A program made the translations under genes and the position numbers. A DNA stretch of 64,000 bases from Strix aluco (Eukaryota > Chordata > Aves > Strigiformes > Strigidae): assembly GCF_031877795.1 (NCBI RefSeq), contig NC_133940.1, forward strand, positions 10,231,985 to 10,295,984. Reading direction: 5' to 3'. Numbering within the stretch: the first letter of the stretch is position 1; every line of letters begins with the position of its first letter. Positions 16,280 to 28,400 of this stretch are shown here, one piece after another. The notes below the pieces were generated by a model. It saw only the letters and a list, made by a program, of their open reading frames with translations. It was not told where the DNA came from and did not search any database.

Positions 16280-19190
16280 AGGCTACAATAGTTTTCTAGA
16301 TTTCTTTTTATTACAGTTCTTTTGTTTTGTCTTAAACCCAAGTCTTCAGTGACTGAAGATATCTGATGGAAAGATCCTGCATGGACTGTGAGTAGACTAT
16401 TTCAATCAAAGGAGGAAAAAGCCAAGAAATGTTTACATTTTTATGCTCTTCTAAAAGAGTAATACAAAGTGTATGTGAAATATAATTGATACGGTTTATA
16501 AAACCTCTGAAACATTTCAGATTTTTTTTCTTCTGATTAACATCTTGTTAGTCTACCTGTTTCTTGAATGTGGAGAAAACAGGTTTTTTGACACTTATTT
16601 TTTAACTTAATTTATTAACAGCATTAACTTCAGTATTTTACTTAAGGATTTTCTCTTTTTAATATGCATTTATCTGTATAGGATTTATGAACTTAGACTG
16701 GTATGTGGACTAGAAATTCTTTTATGCTAGTTCATATCTGAAGAATATATATAATGTTCAACTTTCTACCTGCCAACACGGTTTGATATCGCTCTCCTTG
16801 TAGCGGTGTATATAGTAATGGTGGGCATACTTCAGCTGGAGTGTGTGCCAACTTGGTGCCTGATGCTCTTCTCCCTGTTTGCCTTCTTATTTTAGGAGCA
16901 GAAACAAAATCCCTGTTTAACAAAGGCATGATAGCATCACATGGTTATCAGTGTAGTCAGGAGCAACTTCTTCAGGTGGAACTTGAAAAGAGATCTCAGC
17001 TTGTGCACACTGCCACATGTATGTACAGCTACAGAACGGGTTAAAGAGCACTGTGTATTTGTCTGGATAATCCGACTGTTCAGCGGCTGCACACCCAAAG
17101 CTATGCCTATGGAAAACAGCCTGTGCCATGGAATCATTTAATAAACTAAGGAAACTTTAAGGTCTACCACTCATAACTCTGTCTCTGGAAGCATTTATTA
17201 ATATTTCAAGTCTCTCTCCAAACTCTTGTGTTTTATGATGGCAGAATGTAACTTTGCATGCAGGTGCCTTGTCTTGGTGCTGTTCTGCATGTTTGGTTTC
17301 CCCACCCTGGGACCGTTACAGAAGATAGTGGCAGAGGTGTTCTCCATCTGATTCTCAGGTCAAATTAAGACATGGGAGATGGAATGTGCTACCTAATATG
17401 TGCTACTTGTAAATAATTTTACAGAAGAAATTTAAAAGATCATACTTTTGAAAATGACAGGGTAAATCTGAAACTATTAACATAGGAAGGCAAAAATTAA
17501 GGTGATCATTACAGCAGTGTTGCAGAAAAAAGTGGTCAAACCTCATATCTTCATTTCAGAATGCTAATGGACATTTTTATGCATCTTAAAGACTGCTAGA
17601 AATCTACTAATTTCTTGTCAGTGCTATGAGGAATCAGTTTGTGCTTCAGTGGTTCTTTTTTGCGTAAAATGAGCTAGTCTTGAGTTCTGTGGCTTGCTTT
17701 TTTCCCCTTCCATCTTGCCTCCTCTATGTTACAGTACCTCTCAAATCTGATAAATGATATTTATTCGGGTTTGAATTGTTAACCCCCATTCTTTTTCCTT
17801 GACTTGCTCTATGACTGCTGTTGTTGCTGTGGGGCCAGAACTTTCTTTAATATTGGAATCACCACTGAAATCAAAATTTTACTTTGTTGGTCTGGCTCTG
17901 TCAGTGTTCCCAGCTGTGGATCTAACCTTTTAAAAATGATTCTGTAAGAAGATACAAATTAATTTAAGCATGATTTAACTTGTATACCAATTTAGCAAAA
18001 CATCAAAAATATTAAGTTTTCTCTAGGTTCTGGTAGCAATCGTGTACATGTTTGTCTTGCTATGTCAGCTGAGCTCTGACTGGCATGGAAGAGGAGTGTG
18101 TGCAACAGGTGAGACAAGGTTCACCTGAAATACCTGAGCTGTGGTAGCTTGCTTGGGGGTCTGAGCAGTTGTCTTACCATTCTTGTCAAAAACAAAGGAC
18201 CTAATGTTTAAAATCAAAATGATGTGGATATTCTCAGCTCTGAAGCAGCTGTTTCACTTCCCCACCTGTCCCCTTGCAGCTCAGGATAGGATGAGATACT
18301 ACACATGGCCTGTTAAAGAAGGGTGAGGTAACATATTAGCTTCTCAGGTCTTTTATGTAGTTACTTTTATAGTAGCAACAAAGCCTGTGATAGTCCTAGG
18401 TGTAGCAGATAGACGTGGGACCTTAAGTCTTCAAACGTCCAGGTCAGGTCAGTGAGTTCTAAAAATGGAGTCACTACTGAAGTGCTGTTTACTCCCACTG
18501 GCTGTGACAGGAAGGGGGTGTAACTGGCATAAAATGTATTTCAAGTGCATTCACTTGTGTAAAAACGAAAAAAAACCAAACCCAAAACCCAAAAACAACC
18601 CACCAACAAAACCATACAAACGAAAACCAACCCCCCAGGACCACCCCCCCAAACCCAGTATTGGGGAGTTCTGCATATTGCTTTGTTGTGCACGTAACCG
18701 GTTTTAAATAATCAAAGAAAGGTTGGGAGCACAAGCACGTGTTGCTCTTTCCGTTGTTAACAATAGCTATAAATATATCTACACTACACTTGTATTGACA
18801 GTTAACTGACTTCTTCCTTGTAAACACTATTAGCACCACTCACAGGAGTGAAAATAACACTGAACCTTTATTGTAACATGCTTATATATATGAAAGTGAA
18901 ACTTTAAATGAGCAATTACTCTTGTGCTAACAGGCTACGTGACTATGTTAATAGTTATTCAAATATAGTTATCTCTTGTCTGCTTAAAAACAGCAGTGCA
19001 AAGGTCACTTAATTATTCTGCTGCAACTTCCTAACATCTCATCCGCTTGCTTCCTACTCGTTCCTTACAGGGGTAGGAGGCTGTACATCAACTGATGGGT
19101 GCTGCCAAAGCAGCATAGTTCTAGCTGTTGTGTAGTTTAGTGTAAAGGAAATAGCTTAAAGTTAAGTCTTTGAAATTGAATCTGTAGTCA
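16280..19190. other. MCTS1-C1GALT1C1 convergent intergenic region
   Basis: About 2.9 kb between two converging 3' ends. It holds an A/C-rich low-complexity stretch at 18561-18657 but no gene I can support. Additional TTTATT (AATAAA on the minus strand) at 18868-18873 could serve a longer C1GALT1C1 3' UTR. Confidence 0.7.
18561..18657. repeat. A/C-rich low-complexity tract
   Basis: Nearly 100 bases almost free of G and T on the plus strand, with repeated CCAAACCC, CCAAAAC and C-run units. Simple low-complexity DNA; the short open frames across it (Lys/Pro-rich on plus, Trp/Phe/Val-rich on minus) are artefacts. Confidence 0.8.
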
Positions 19191-19192
19191 GT

Positions 19193-19198
19193 TTTATT
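19193..19198 (-). promoter_or_regulatory. C1GALT1C1: candidate C1GALT1C1 poly(A) signal
   Basis: TTTATT on the plus strand gives AATAAA on the minus strand, about 410 bases past the stop. Another AATAAA at 18873-18868 is a distal alternative. Which is used cannot be told from sequence. Confidence 0.55.
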
Positions 19199-19607
19199 GG
19201 TACATCTTAGAAAGATATAAAGACATTCTAGAAATGCCTGGGAGAATTGGAAGAATCAAAGTCTTGCAAAAATATATTTGTAACAGTAGACTAAGTTCAT
19301 TTGAGTTTTCATTAATAAATATTTACATGTACAAACCCCCCATATAAACTTAATTTCCTTTTATCATAAACATTAACAACTTATCATTTCATTTCAGCAC
19401 TGTCAAAAGCCAGAAGCATTTCTGTATAAAATATTTAGAAAAAAGTTCTCCTTCCACTTTTAAAATTAAGAGCTTTACCAAACCTCGGTGTGCAAAAAAA
19501 AAAAAAAGTACACCAGTACTGCCGGATACAAAAATTGAATCTGTCAGTACAAATGCATGTCAGGAGAAGAGCTGACTCCATGGTTCCGGGCCTTCTCTGA
19601 AGAGACA

Positions 19608-20564
19608 TCAGTCATTGTCTGAGCCTGGAGGTGGCAAGAAGACAAGTGCATCGTTGTACGTGTGGCCGTAGGGTCTCAGCCGGTAAACGCCGTACATCAT
19701 CACGTGCATGTGGTTCGGGGCCAGTCCGCTGAAGGTGATGGCCATGTCAGAGCAGCAGCCGTCCACCACCTGCTGAGGGTGAGTAGACATCGCCTCCTTG
19801 ATGAGAGCACCGACCGATTTAGTGTTAAAGACGTCTTTTCCTTCCGAATCTTCCGCGTTTTCGGCAAACACTCCAGTATACTTCAGGCAGATTGCTAACT
19901 GTTTATCCTCGGCAAGTTTCCAAATCATACCTCCCTGCTCCGGACACTTGTCAGAGTCTTCAAGAACACGGGAGAACCGTCTCAGTGATTCAATGCTTAA
20001 GACGATTCCTCCCTCACCGTCTACATACTCGAGGTCACCAGATTTCATAGTATGGCCTATATAAAAAGGCTGCGAGGGGTCTTTTTTCAGTAAGAAATAC
20101 TTCAGATTTTCAATAATAGCAAATGTTGTGGGATATGCAAGGAAGAACCAGCTGAATTCATCTTTATAGCGTTCATACGTTATCTTGTAAGCTTTTCTCA
20201 TCATCACCCACATATCGTTTGTGTTGAGGGCTACAGATTCAAACACTTTGACGTTTTCAGAGCTGTAGAATTCCACCTTGTCACAGTGCTTGCTCCACGT
20301 CTCTTTCACTGCAGCCCAGTGCCCCAGATCTTTGGGTTTCACAAGGATGATACAATAAACACGGATACTTTTACTAAGCTCCATGCGTTCACCTTCTGAA
20401 AGGTTTAAGACATCTTCTTTGTTGGGAGCCTGGATGTGATGATGCTCGTGGTGATGGGCTTTAGTCCCGTGGCCCACCTTAATGTGTCCGAGGAGTGTCA
20501 CCAACATGCAGAAGGCTCCTCCGAGCACCACACCTTTCACGAAGGAGCTGCTTTCAGAAATCAT
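19608..20564 (-). CDS. C1GALT1C1: C1GALT1C1 (COSMC), core 1 beta-1,3-galactosyltransferase-specific chaperone
   Basis: COSMC is an ER-resident chaperone that folds and protects T-synthase (C1GALT1), the enzyme that adds galactose to Tn antigen to make core 1 O-glycans. The 318-aa length equals that of the mammalian protein. It is a type II membrane protein with a short N-terminal tail, a hydrophobic segment at about residues 11-26 ([16 protein letters not shown]), a His-rich stretch HHHEHHH at 37-43, then the GT31-like luminal domain. Family landmarks are [49 protein letters not shown] and the C-terminal SDND. The whole coding region lies in one exon, as is usual. Minus-strand acceptor CTCCTTTCTAG ends at 20570, five bases before the ATG, so upstream exons are non-coding. 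It is convergent with MCTS1. The frame is intact. Confidence 0.98.
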   Translation of the reverse strand: MISESSSFVKGVVLGGAFCMLVTLLGHIKVGHGTKAHHHEHHHIQAPNKEDVLNLSEGERMELSKSIRVYCIILVKPKDLGHWAAVKETWSKHCDKVEFYSSENVKVFESVALNTNDMWVMMRKAYKITYERYKDEFSWFFLAYPTTFAIIENLKYFLLKKDPSQPFYIGHTMKSGDLEYVDGEGGIVLSIESLRRFSRVLEDSDKCPEQGGMIWKLAEDKQLAICLKYTGVFAENAEDSEGKDVFNTKSVGALIKEAMSTHPQQVVDGCCSDMAITFSGLAPNHMHVMMYGVYRLRPYGHTYNDALVFLPPPGSDND

Positions 20565-20569
20565 TTTTC

Positions 20570-21136
20570 CTAGAAAGGAGACGCACTGTAAGAACTTACA
20601 GGAATAAGTTTAAAACTGCAAATTCCATATAGTTTTAATACGTTCTTCCACTGCTAAACCCGGCTGCAGTTCCCTTAACTCACACACCAGGACAACGCTA
20701 GTGAAAGAGCGGCGGCAAAAAGAAAGTTCCCATTCGCGGCTCTCGTTACCGTTAACGGTACGACAGACCCCGCGGGTGGATCTTGTACCCCAGACCTGCT
20801 CTACCGCCGTGACCGCACGGCCCCCGTCCCGCCGCTGCTCTGCGCCGGCCCCGCAGCCTCCCCGCCCGCCCGCAGCACCGAGACGCCGCGGAACCGGCTC
20901 AGGCGCTGCCGCGGCCACGTCACGGCCCGTGCGCGGCGGCGCTTCCCCGCGGGAGCCCTCCCGGAGGCCAGGCCCCGTCGGTCCCGCGGCGAGGCGACCC
21001 CGCTAACGGCGGCCCGGCCCGCCGCCGCGGACACCCGAGACACCCAGAGCGCCGGGGGAGCCTTACGACCGTGGGGCCGGTGCCGTGACCCGGCAGAGCC
21101 CGTTCCTGCCTCCCGTTCCCCCGCGCCGCCTCTTAC
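20570..21136 (-). other. C1GALT1C1: candidate C1GALT1C1 5' intron
   Basis: On the minus strand, TACCG followed by donor GTAAGAGG at 21136 could end a non-coding exon 1. The acceptor just before the ATG (AG at 20571-20570) would then close a 567-base intron. The exon start is not defined. The join is inferred from site quality and from the known non-coding first exon of the gene. Confidence 0.5.
20747..20760. promoter_or_regulatory. 14-base palindrome with paired MYB-type cores
   Basis: TACCGTTAACGGTA is its own reverse complement. It carries the MYB core (C/T)AACGG on both strands, back to back. It lies about 185 bases upstream of the C1GALT1C1 ATG. Function is inferred from motif only. Confidence 0.4.
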
Positions 21137-21790
21137 CGGTACCGCCGGGGTCGCCCGCGCGCACGACGCCGGCCCCCGCCCCGGAAGCGCCCCGCGCCGC
21201 GCCGCCTCCCCGCCCCTTTCCGTTCCCCGCCGGAAGCGGCGCGCGGGGCCCTTCTAGGCCGCCGCCCGCTCGCGGGTGCCGAGGCGCCCCCTGGCGGCGC
21301 GGATGCCATCTCGCGGTGCCGGTCCCGGTGCTGCCGGTGCCGGCGCCCTCGCCCGTGCGACAGCGAGCCCGGCAGCCCGCCCGCCCCGCCCCGTCCCGCC
21401 CCTGCCCGCAGCGCCCTCTCCCCGCGGGCGGGTGTCCCTCAGGGCCGGCGGAGCGCGGCGGGGCGGCTGGCTTGCCGGAGCGGTGGGAACGGGAGCCTCG
21501 GCAAGGGCGGGGTGGCCTCCGCGCCCCCGCGGCTGGCAGAAGCGCAGCCGGGCGCTGCCGGTTCGCCTTCAGGCCGAGGCCCGGCGGGCTGTCTCGGCGG
21601 GCGGCGGCCGAGCCGTGCCGGGGCAGCCCTGCCATCTTGCGGGAAGCGCCGCTGGGACCCGCGGGCCCGCCCGAAGCCGCGGCGGCTCCCCCGGAGCGTG
21701 AGGCGCGGGGAAGGGCCGCGGCGGGGCTGCCGCTGCCCGCGGGCACGGGGCGGGCAGAAACGCCGGCGGGGCTGGTAGCGTCTCGTTCAC
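20760..21790 (-). promoter_or_regulatory. C1GALT1C1: C1GALT1C1 CpG-island promoter
   Basis: About 1 kb of dense CpG. ETS-type CCGGAAG cores occur near 21180 and 21230, just upstream of the candidate exon 1 donor. GCCATCTTG at 21631-21639 is a YY1-type element in minus-strand orientation. TATA-less. The 250-codon open frames on both strands across the island are stop-poor because of GC content and have no family resemblance. Confidence 0.75.
21283..21297 (-). promoter_or_regulatory. CTCF-type motif
   Basis: On the minus strand CCGCCAGGGGGCGCC matches the core of the CTCF consensus very closely. It lies in the C1GALT1C1 island at the border to the gene desert. A motif match; occupancy is inferred. 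Confidence 0.6.
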
Positions 21791-21859
21791 CGCATGAATC
21801 GGAACCTGTGAACGAATTTACGTGGCGAAGGGGGGGCAAAGCGGTTTTCAGTTTCTAGC

Positions 21860-24800
21860 ACAAACTCGCTGCTTGTGGAGCAGAAGGTACATGAATGGGG
21901 ACGGGGTGGAGAGGGAAAGGCAGAACCAAACTTAAACCATACCCGGGATAAAATCCGCTGACGTCGATGGGATATACTGCCCTAAATTTCCAAGCTAACA
22001 CAATAAACTCTGCTGGAAGCATAGTACATTTCACTTGTTTTTCTTTCCCCTAGCATAGAGCATAATACACAGACACACAGGATTAGTTAATATTTAAAGA
22101 GTAAAGCAAAAACGTTTCTCTACTAACATCCCTTTTTCTTTCCTTTAGTGATAATTATTCCTGAGCTCCAGGTTGAAAGAAGTACGCCCCAATCACTTTC
22201 TACACATTTCTCAAGATCTTAGAATTGACACCTGATTTGAAGGAGCATCACTGAACAATAGTTTGCTCCCTTTTTCCACCAGCCTCTTGGAGAAAAAAAA
22301 AGAAGGTTTTACATGTTTTATCTCTATTAGCTGATCATAGTGTGCCCTTAGGCCGACATAGTGGTTAGGATAAAGTCCTCTATAGGTTTTCCCTATATTG
22401 TAAGGTATGCCCTGGTTGGCTGAACTTAGTGGGTTTTATTTAAGTCAATTTACAGCTGAGCTGCTCTGGATTCTCTGGCATCTGGCTGGATTCCCCAGAT
22501 GCCTCAGTTATTCAGGTGAGGGTTTTTTTTTTTTAGGCTTGTGGCTGTACTGTAGACATCAAAGCTTAATGATGATATATTTGGCAAAAAGATCTGTAAG
22601 AACATTGATTGCTTGACTTGACTGAGCCTGGAGAACTATTGCTTGACGTTCAGGTAAAAATGTTACAAAATGGTGATTTTGGTTGGATCAATGTGTATCT
22701 GGAATGGCTCCGTTCAGTGGAACTAAACCCCAATTACACACTTACAGGAAAATGCTGTCAGTTTGTATGTTTGGGTAGTTCTGTTACTACACTAAGGGAA
22801 CATCATTCATTCTATCTTTTCCCATCTGTCTGCTTTTAAGGTATAAATAGGTGGACAGTCAGGTTGTTATCACATACCAGAGATTGGAGGTCAGTTCAAA
22901 GTTTGTTTTACGTACCTCCTGTTTGCAGAATCAATTGTGGCTTTCAGGGCTTCAGCAGTTGCTTGATCATGTACGTCAGAGAGATTTGAATGCGTTGCGA
23001 CTCACTGCTTCAGCTGATGCTTCAACAAATTGTTTTCCTGCTTGACTTCAGTGAGGTTCTTTCCAAGGTTCTGACAGAATGACTAATGCAGCTACAGATC
23101 TTGACTGTCGCTTTAATATATTTTCAACATTGCTTTTATCCAGCAGCAGATCAGTGAAGAGAAAGTTTAAGCAGCATATAAAGCATGTTATAAACCTGAA
23201 GAGACTCTTCTGGCTTCTGTGTTGCTTGAAATTGTTGCTTGGTGTTAAAAGGACTAAAATGGCATAGTAATGCATAAGATCTCACAACAGCCATTGTTAA
23301 GTATTTTGGAGCTATATTAGAGTTCATTTAGAGACACATGTACTCCTGTAAACTATCCATCTCAAATTACTACAAGAAACTGTTTTCAAGAACTGCAGGA
23401 GATAAGCGTTCGAAGTCATTCTGCCATGGGCTGGGAGCCAGTCAAATGTCATAACCAAGGAAGGGCCAGCCCTAAGATGGAAGTTCAGTGAGGAAAGCCA
23501 AGGGAGATGCTCGGTCACATGGTAGGAATGAACCAGGAGAACCGACTCCTCTGAGATCACTGCAAATGGCTGTGCATTAGTTTTGTGTTAAAACATGCAG
23601 TCATGTATGTACACAGAATATCAGCCAGATTTCAGCTTTGAATACCAACTTGCTGTCCATTGAGATGTTCGTTAGCTGCAGCTTCACCCCTTACTTCCTA
23701 CTGATCTTTCGTAGTATCTCTACCACACTCATCAGTAGCAGCTTTTGAAACCTACAGACCTGTGCCAGGATCTAAACTGCTGACAGAGCTGAAGAGCTCC
23801 ATGGCTCCTTGCTTGTCTCAACAGACAGCTGATCCCCTGCTGTTTTCTGTTTGTCTTTCCTCACTGGCTGCAGCTGCCTTTGCCTTCTGATGGTCTTTTT
23901 GCCTCCAAGGAAAGACATCAAACATTTTGTTCTCACTGTGTGGTCCAGAATGTCCATGAGAGATTGGCTAGTATCAAAACATACTTGATAGGAACTTTGT
24001 TCCAATTAATGTGAAATGTTTCAGCTGACACAGGAGTTGTCATTTTTTACAGTGACTGTTTGTTAATGATCACAAATGACTGTCCACTCTCTTGGAAACA
24101 GACTAATCTGTCTCTGTTATGTAAGTGTGCAGCAGAGAGGCTGGGCTAGAGCAGTGCAATAATGTTCAGAACAGGTAACCAAAGCTAGAGGTGAGCTATT
24201 GCAGACATTTCTGGGCAGTTAAAACACCAGTTGAGCTATATGTCGTATAGAAAGAACCCTTAATCAGAAGATACTGTTGAAATTATTGGAAATGCAGAGG
24301 TATGGTTGAAGTGGGACAGCCGACTTTGTTGTCACATCACCCATATATTTGTAATGCTGAAGCTACTGGAAAACACCCAAGTTCTACCTGTCCATCTGAC
24401 TCCCATCAGAAGAGGGGGGTCAAGCGTGGTTATGGTCTGAAGGCCGCAAATTCTCTTGAATAGCTGAATTCCCATTGAAGCCAACAGAGACAGTGCGGGA
24501 AAAGGGCTTTTATGAAGACACCAGCTATTACTGTTCTGTTACATGCTTGGTACTTCCATTGTTTCATTCAGCACATAAAGTGCATAATGGAACAAACATG
24601 TTTGCTGAGGCCTTCAATCCTATTGTTGGAAAAGGTTTGGGAATCTCTGTTCTAAAGTCATAAAATAGTGAGGTGGAGATCCTAGTTTGCAGGCAGGTAA
24701 AGCCAGATTTCTTCATTCACTTCACAGTGAGCTGCTCAGCTCAGCATTTTGTTTGGAGGAAGATGGATTCTGGAGCCAAACTTTAGCCCCTTCTGAAAAT

Positions 24801-25180
24801 TTTGCCCTGCATCCTCTTTGCTTTACGTTCACACTCAAAATCTGGAAAGCCATGGACTCTTCGTTGGTCATATGCACCTTGAGCAAGTGTGCACAGCTAC
24901 ATAGGACACCAAGACCTTGTCACAGGGGTAGGCACTGGACAAAGGAAGAAAGTTTTAAAGGCAGCAAGAGATACTGTGTTATATTCTTAATACTAATTTC
25001 AAAACTTAGGTTGAAGTATTTACTTCTGAAAAAGTGTTCTCTCCAGTTGTTGGACAAAATGTTGGAATTACAGGATGAAATTGAATAGCCCACATTTTGT
25101 AGGAGATAATGCATAATATGATATTTTAGCCTTGAGATCTGTTAAATTGATTAACTATGTTAAACAATAGTTTAAAATCA
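21860..25180. other. gene-poor spacer
   Basis: About 3.3 kb of AT-leaning sequence after the last CpG island. I compared it by eye with MCTS1 exons 2-5, because exon 6 has a copy at 25.2 kb, and saw no convincing match. No repeat family recognised. Confidence 0.6.
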
Positions 25181-25440
25181 CTTTTCTCTCCTCTTTCGTC
25201 TATGAGCACTGTCAGTGAAGGGCTTGGCACTGAAATAGCCATTATTTAAATGGTGTCCTCAAGAACAGGAAGATATATGAGAAGCAAAAGATGTGTGATT
25301 CCAAAAGAACTTACCCACTTTGGACTGCTTTATAATTTCTTCAGTTTTTAATGTGTGTAGCTGAATGCAAAACCCATCTTATTCTCTGGATATGCTAAAT
25401 CAATCAAGTGAATGCTAATGTCCTGCTAGCTCCAGCAATT
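25181..25440 (+). pseudogene. decayed partial copy of MCTS1 exon 6 and 3' UTR
   Basis: This stretch aligns end to end with 16033-16290. Shared anchors in order are TATTTAAATG, TGGACTGCTTT, TTTTTAATGTG, CTGAATG, TATGCTAAAT and AATCAAGTGAATGC. Similarity is roughly three quarters by eye, highest in the 3' UTR. The coding part is dead: a one-base insertion near the start, an in-frame TGA, loss of the clean acceptor (CTACAG became CTATGAG) and the poly(A) signal changed to AATCAA (25398-25403). The pyrimidine-rich intron end also seems to align, and there is no A-tail, so a DNA-level duplication fits better than a retrocopy. Its orientation equals that of MCTS1, with C1GALT1C1 between. Confidence 0.85.
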
Positions 25441-28400
25441 CAGCTGGAATTGAACTGGCAGAGACAATGCCCAGAGCTGAGCTGACATCATTGTGAATGG
25501 CTCCAATGCACAAATACAACAGAAAGAGAATAGGAACTAGACATTTTAATGTCAACTCTCTTAGAAGCACAGGAAAAAAAAAATCATCATTGATCAAATA
25601 GAAACAGGCAGGAAAAAAAAAGGCAGAGGTAGAGAAATCTTATTTTTCAAGCTCCCAAAGGAGAAAAAAAAGGTGGAGATGAAAACAGAATTCTATCAGA
25701 AAGAATGGGTTCTTAATAGTCCTTTAAAATAAAATGCATGAAACAGTGATGAAGTGATTTTGCTGCATCTTTAAGGAGCTTGCTTTTGTCAGTCTGAGGT
25801 TATTTGAAAAATGGCCTCTGCAGAAAATGACAGTCCCAAATTATGGTTTTTCAGGCTCAGCTTGTATAGGTAAGAAGCACCATTGCGAGCAGCAGTGACA
25901 AAGACAGCCCTGTAGCACACAGACAAGCCAGAAGGGGAACCTTGCTCTTTGGGTCCAGCCTTGACAGGATTTACGGACAGTTTGTAGAGCCTGAGCACAG
26001 GACTAGGTTTGTGTTTTGGTTTACAGGAGTTCTGGTCCTGTGTCTGAGAAAATCTTTAGACATTGCCTCAGCTTGGTTACCTGCAACCTGGAGATACACA
26101 AAAGCTTCTGGCAGGGTATTTATTGTAAAAGGGGTTATAGTGAGTAAAGAGTTATTGTTACTAGATGGAAAGATCTGTGAAGTTCTGTTGACATTAGCTC
26201 ACTAAGGGAAGAGGAGGAAGAGGAAGGATGGAAATAGCAGAGCATTTGATGGGCCTGAATGTCAGTAGCTTCTATGAGATGCTTTCTTGTACTGAATGTT
26301 GACATCCCTTCATTTCACCAAGGAAATTGAGGTTTTGAAGTATCAGAGTCTCCAAGCAGACATTTGCTTTCCTATACTGATACTGAAATAGGAGATTCCT
26401 GAGCTGTATGTGCAGAGGTAAACCAAAAATGTCTGCTAGATATGTGTTTGCAATAAACTGGAATTATTAACGATGTTAGAGCAGCAACTCAGAGCCCTGT
26501 ACTGCAACTGTAAATCTGTGAGAGGAGATGTACCACGAACATTATACGCCTGGTCCTGGGGTGGGGGAAGAACTGTTTCAGCTTTACCTGCTAGCTGAGG
26601 ACCCATGAAAGAGAGAGCTTGTTCTGCGTAGGAGGGGATGCTGTCACTCTGGCACTGCGATCAGATGTAGAAGCTTTATGCTTTCTGGTGAAGCAGGGAT
26701 GTAAGCAGTGCTAATAGCATGCGCGTGTGAGCAGGGAGTAGCATAGACTGCAGGCAAAAGAGGAGAGCGCATAGGGACTGAGATTGCTGCATTTGAGATC
26801 AGTTGATGTGTCAGATTTTAGCCTCTTTCTCTTTCAAACAGACCTGATGGTGTGGTATTGTCTCACAGGGGCTCAGCTTGCCCAGTCCTAGGGTGCTGTC
26901 TTTCAGTTTGGTTTGTAAATTGTGGGCTGTATTTAGACTCCTGACTCGTGCAGCCTTCTGTTACTGCAGCTACTGCACTGCAGCCTTTAGCAGAGGCACT
27001 GCTGTTGACACCTAAACCACAGCACCCCTGCGCTCTGCCTTTTATTGGCCTTTATGGATCCCTTTAACATATACAAAAGTACAAAGGTGCCACTGCTCCT
27101 CAGCACTATGGTAGTATCTGCAGTGTGCCAGAGGCTTAATCTTATGGAAGGGGGCACCTGGAGAAGGGCACCTGCAATGCTCAGTGTTGCTCCCAGCTCT
27201 CTGCAGTGCTGTCATCGAGGATGGAAGTGGTGCGAAGTGAATATTGGTTGTGTTTGCACCAGCTGCACCTCCCAGCAGTCCTTTGATGGCAGGGAGCAAG
27301 CCATTGTCACTGCTGCCTGGGACAGCAGGTACAGATAAGATGTCACTTTCCTAATTCCCCAGGGAAAGAGGTCCCAGGCAGTAAATAATACAGTGGGGTC
27401 TGTTGAGGAGCAAGAGAGGGGGTGCTATGTGCTGCAAAGTCTTCTCTGTTCTACCCTCATTTCTACAGAGCTTCAATGTACCTTATACTCTCTATGTGGG
27501 ACTTTCTTTAGTAGGTATGATATCTATCATGCTCATAATTCTGAGAGTATACTCAGTATTTTCAGATCTTGATAAGCTGATACATGGATAATGGTGCCCT
27601 AGTTCCCACTCATATCTAAACATCTACCTTAAGGTAAAAATAAAGCTGTAGCTGATTGTAACACCTTTTTTCATCTGGGCTTAATTTTGATATCTCACTG
27701 TTCTGAGGAATTTTTCTTGAGAAAAAAGTCATACATGTTTGGGTCAGTTATATCAGTACAAGAGGCTGTGAAGCTGCTATGAAGGAATAGAAAAATCTCT
27801 TTAGGAGTGTGAATTGTCAGTGATGTACAGTATCTATTCACACTCCAAAAGATTGAATTAAAAGTGATAATTACGTGCTGTTTTTGCTGCTTAAGTGGTT
27901 TAATGCCATTATGACTGTGCTACTTAATGGAAAAGCTTAGAATCAGACTAGCATGGGAATACTAAAAATTTTAATGGATTTCTGCTCAAGTCATTCTTCC
28001 TATTAGGAAACAAACCCACCAAAATATATAACTAGGTCTTTGGATTCAATTATTAATCCTCTCTCCTAATTTCAAGTGCAAAATTACCACTTAACAGCAG
28101 TTCTCTGAAACAGAATTTTAATGATACTAGTCATCTCATAGTTGAACATGATTTTTCCTGATCAGAACAAAGTTAGAAGATTCTCAGTGCTGAATCAGTT
28201 TTAATTATTAATCCTAAGCAGTTAAAAAATATACTGTCAACCGCATGTCTTGAACATCTGTCAAAGAAGCTGTCAGAAATGTTTTCAATGGGTTCTTCTG
28301 TGTTACCTGGCTTCTCTGCATGAGGAAAAGGCTTTGAAACATGGTAATTGGAATGGGATTGTAGAAATAATATATAGGAAGAGAACTATACCATACAATT

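Noticed and set aside
21063-21858. Two 257-258-codon frames on opposite strands
   Set aside because: They are mirror images of each other across the C1GALT1C1 CpG island, with low-complexity composition and no domain.
23240-23290. Possible copy of MCTS1 exon 5 (AATGGCATAGTAATGCAT)
   Set aside because: Only scattered short words match and no collinear alignment holds, unlike the clear exon 6 copy.
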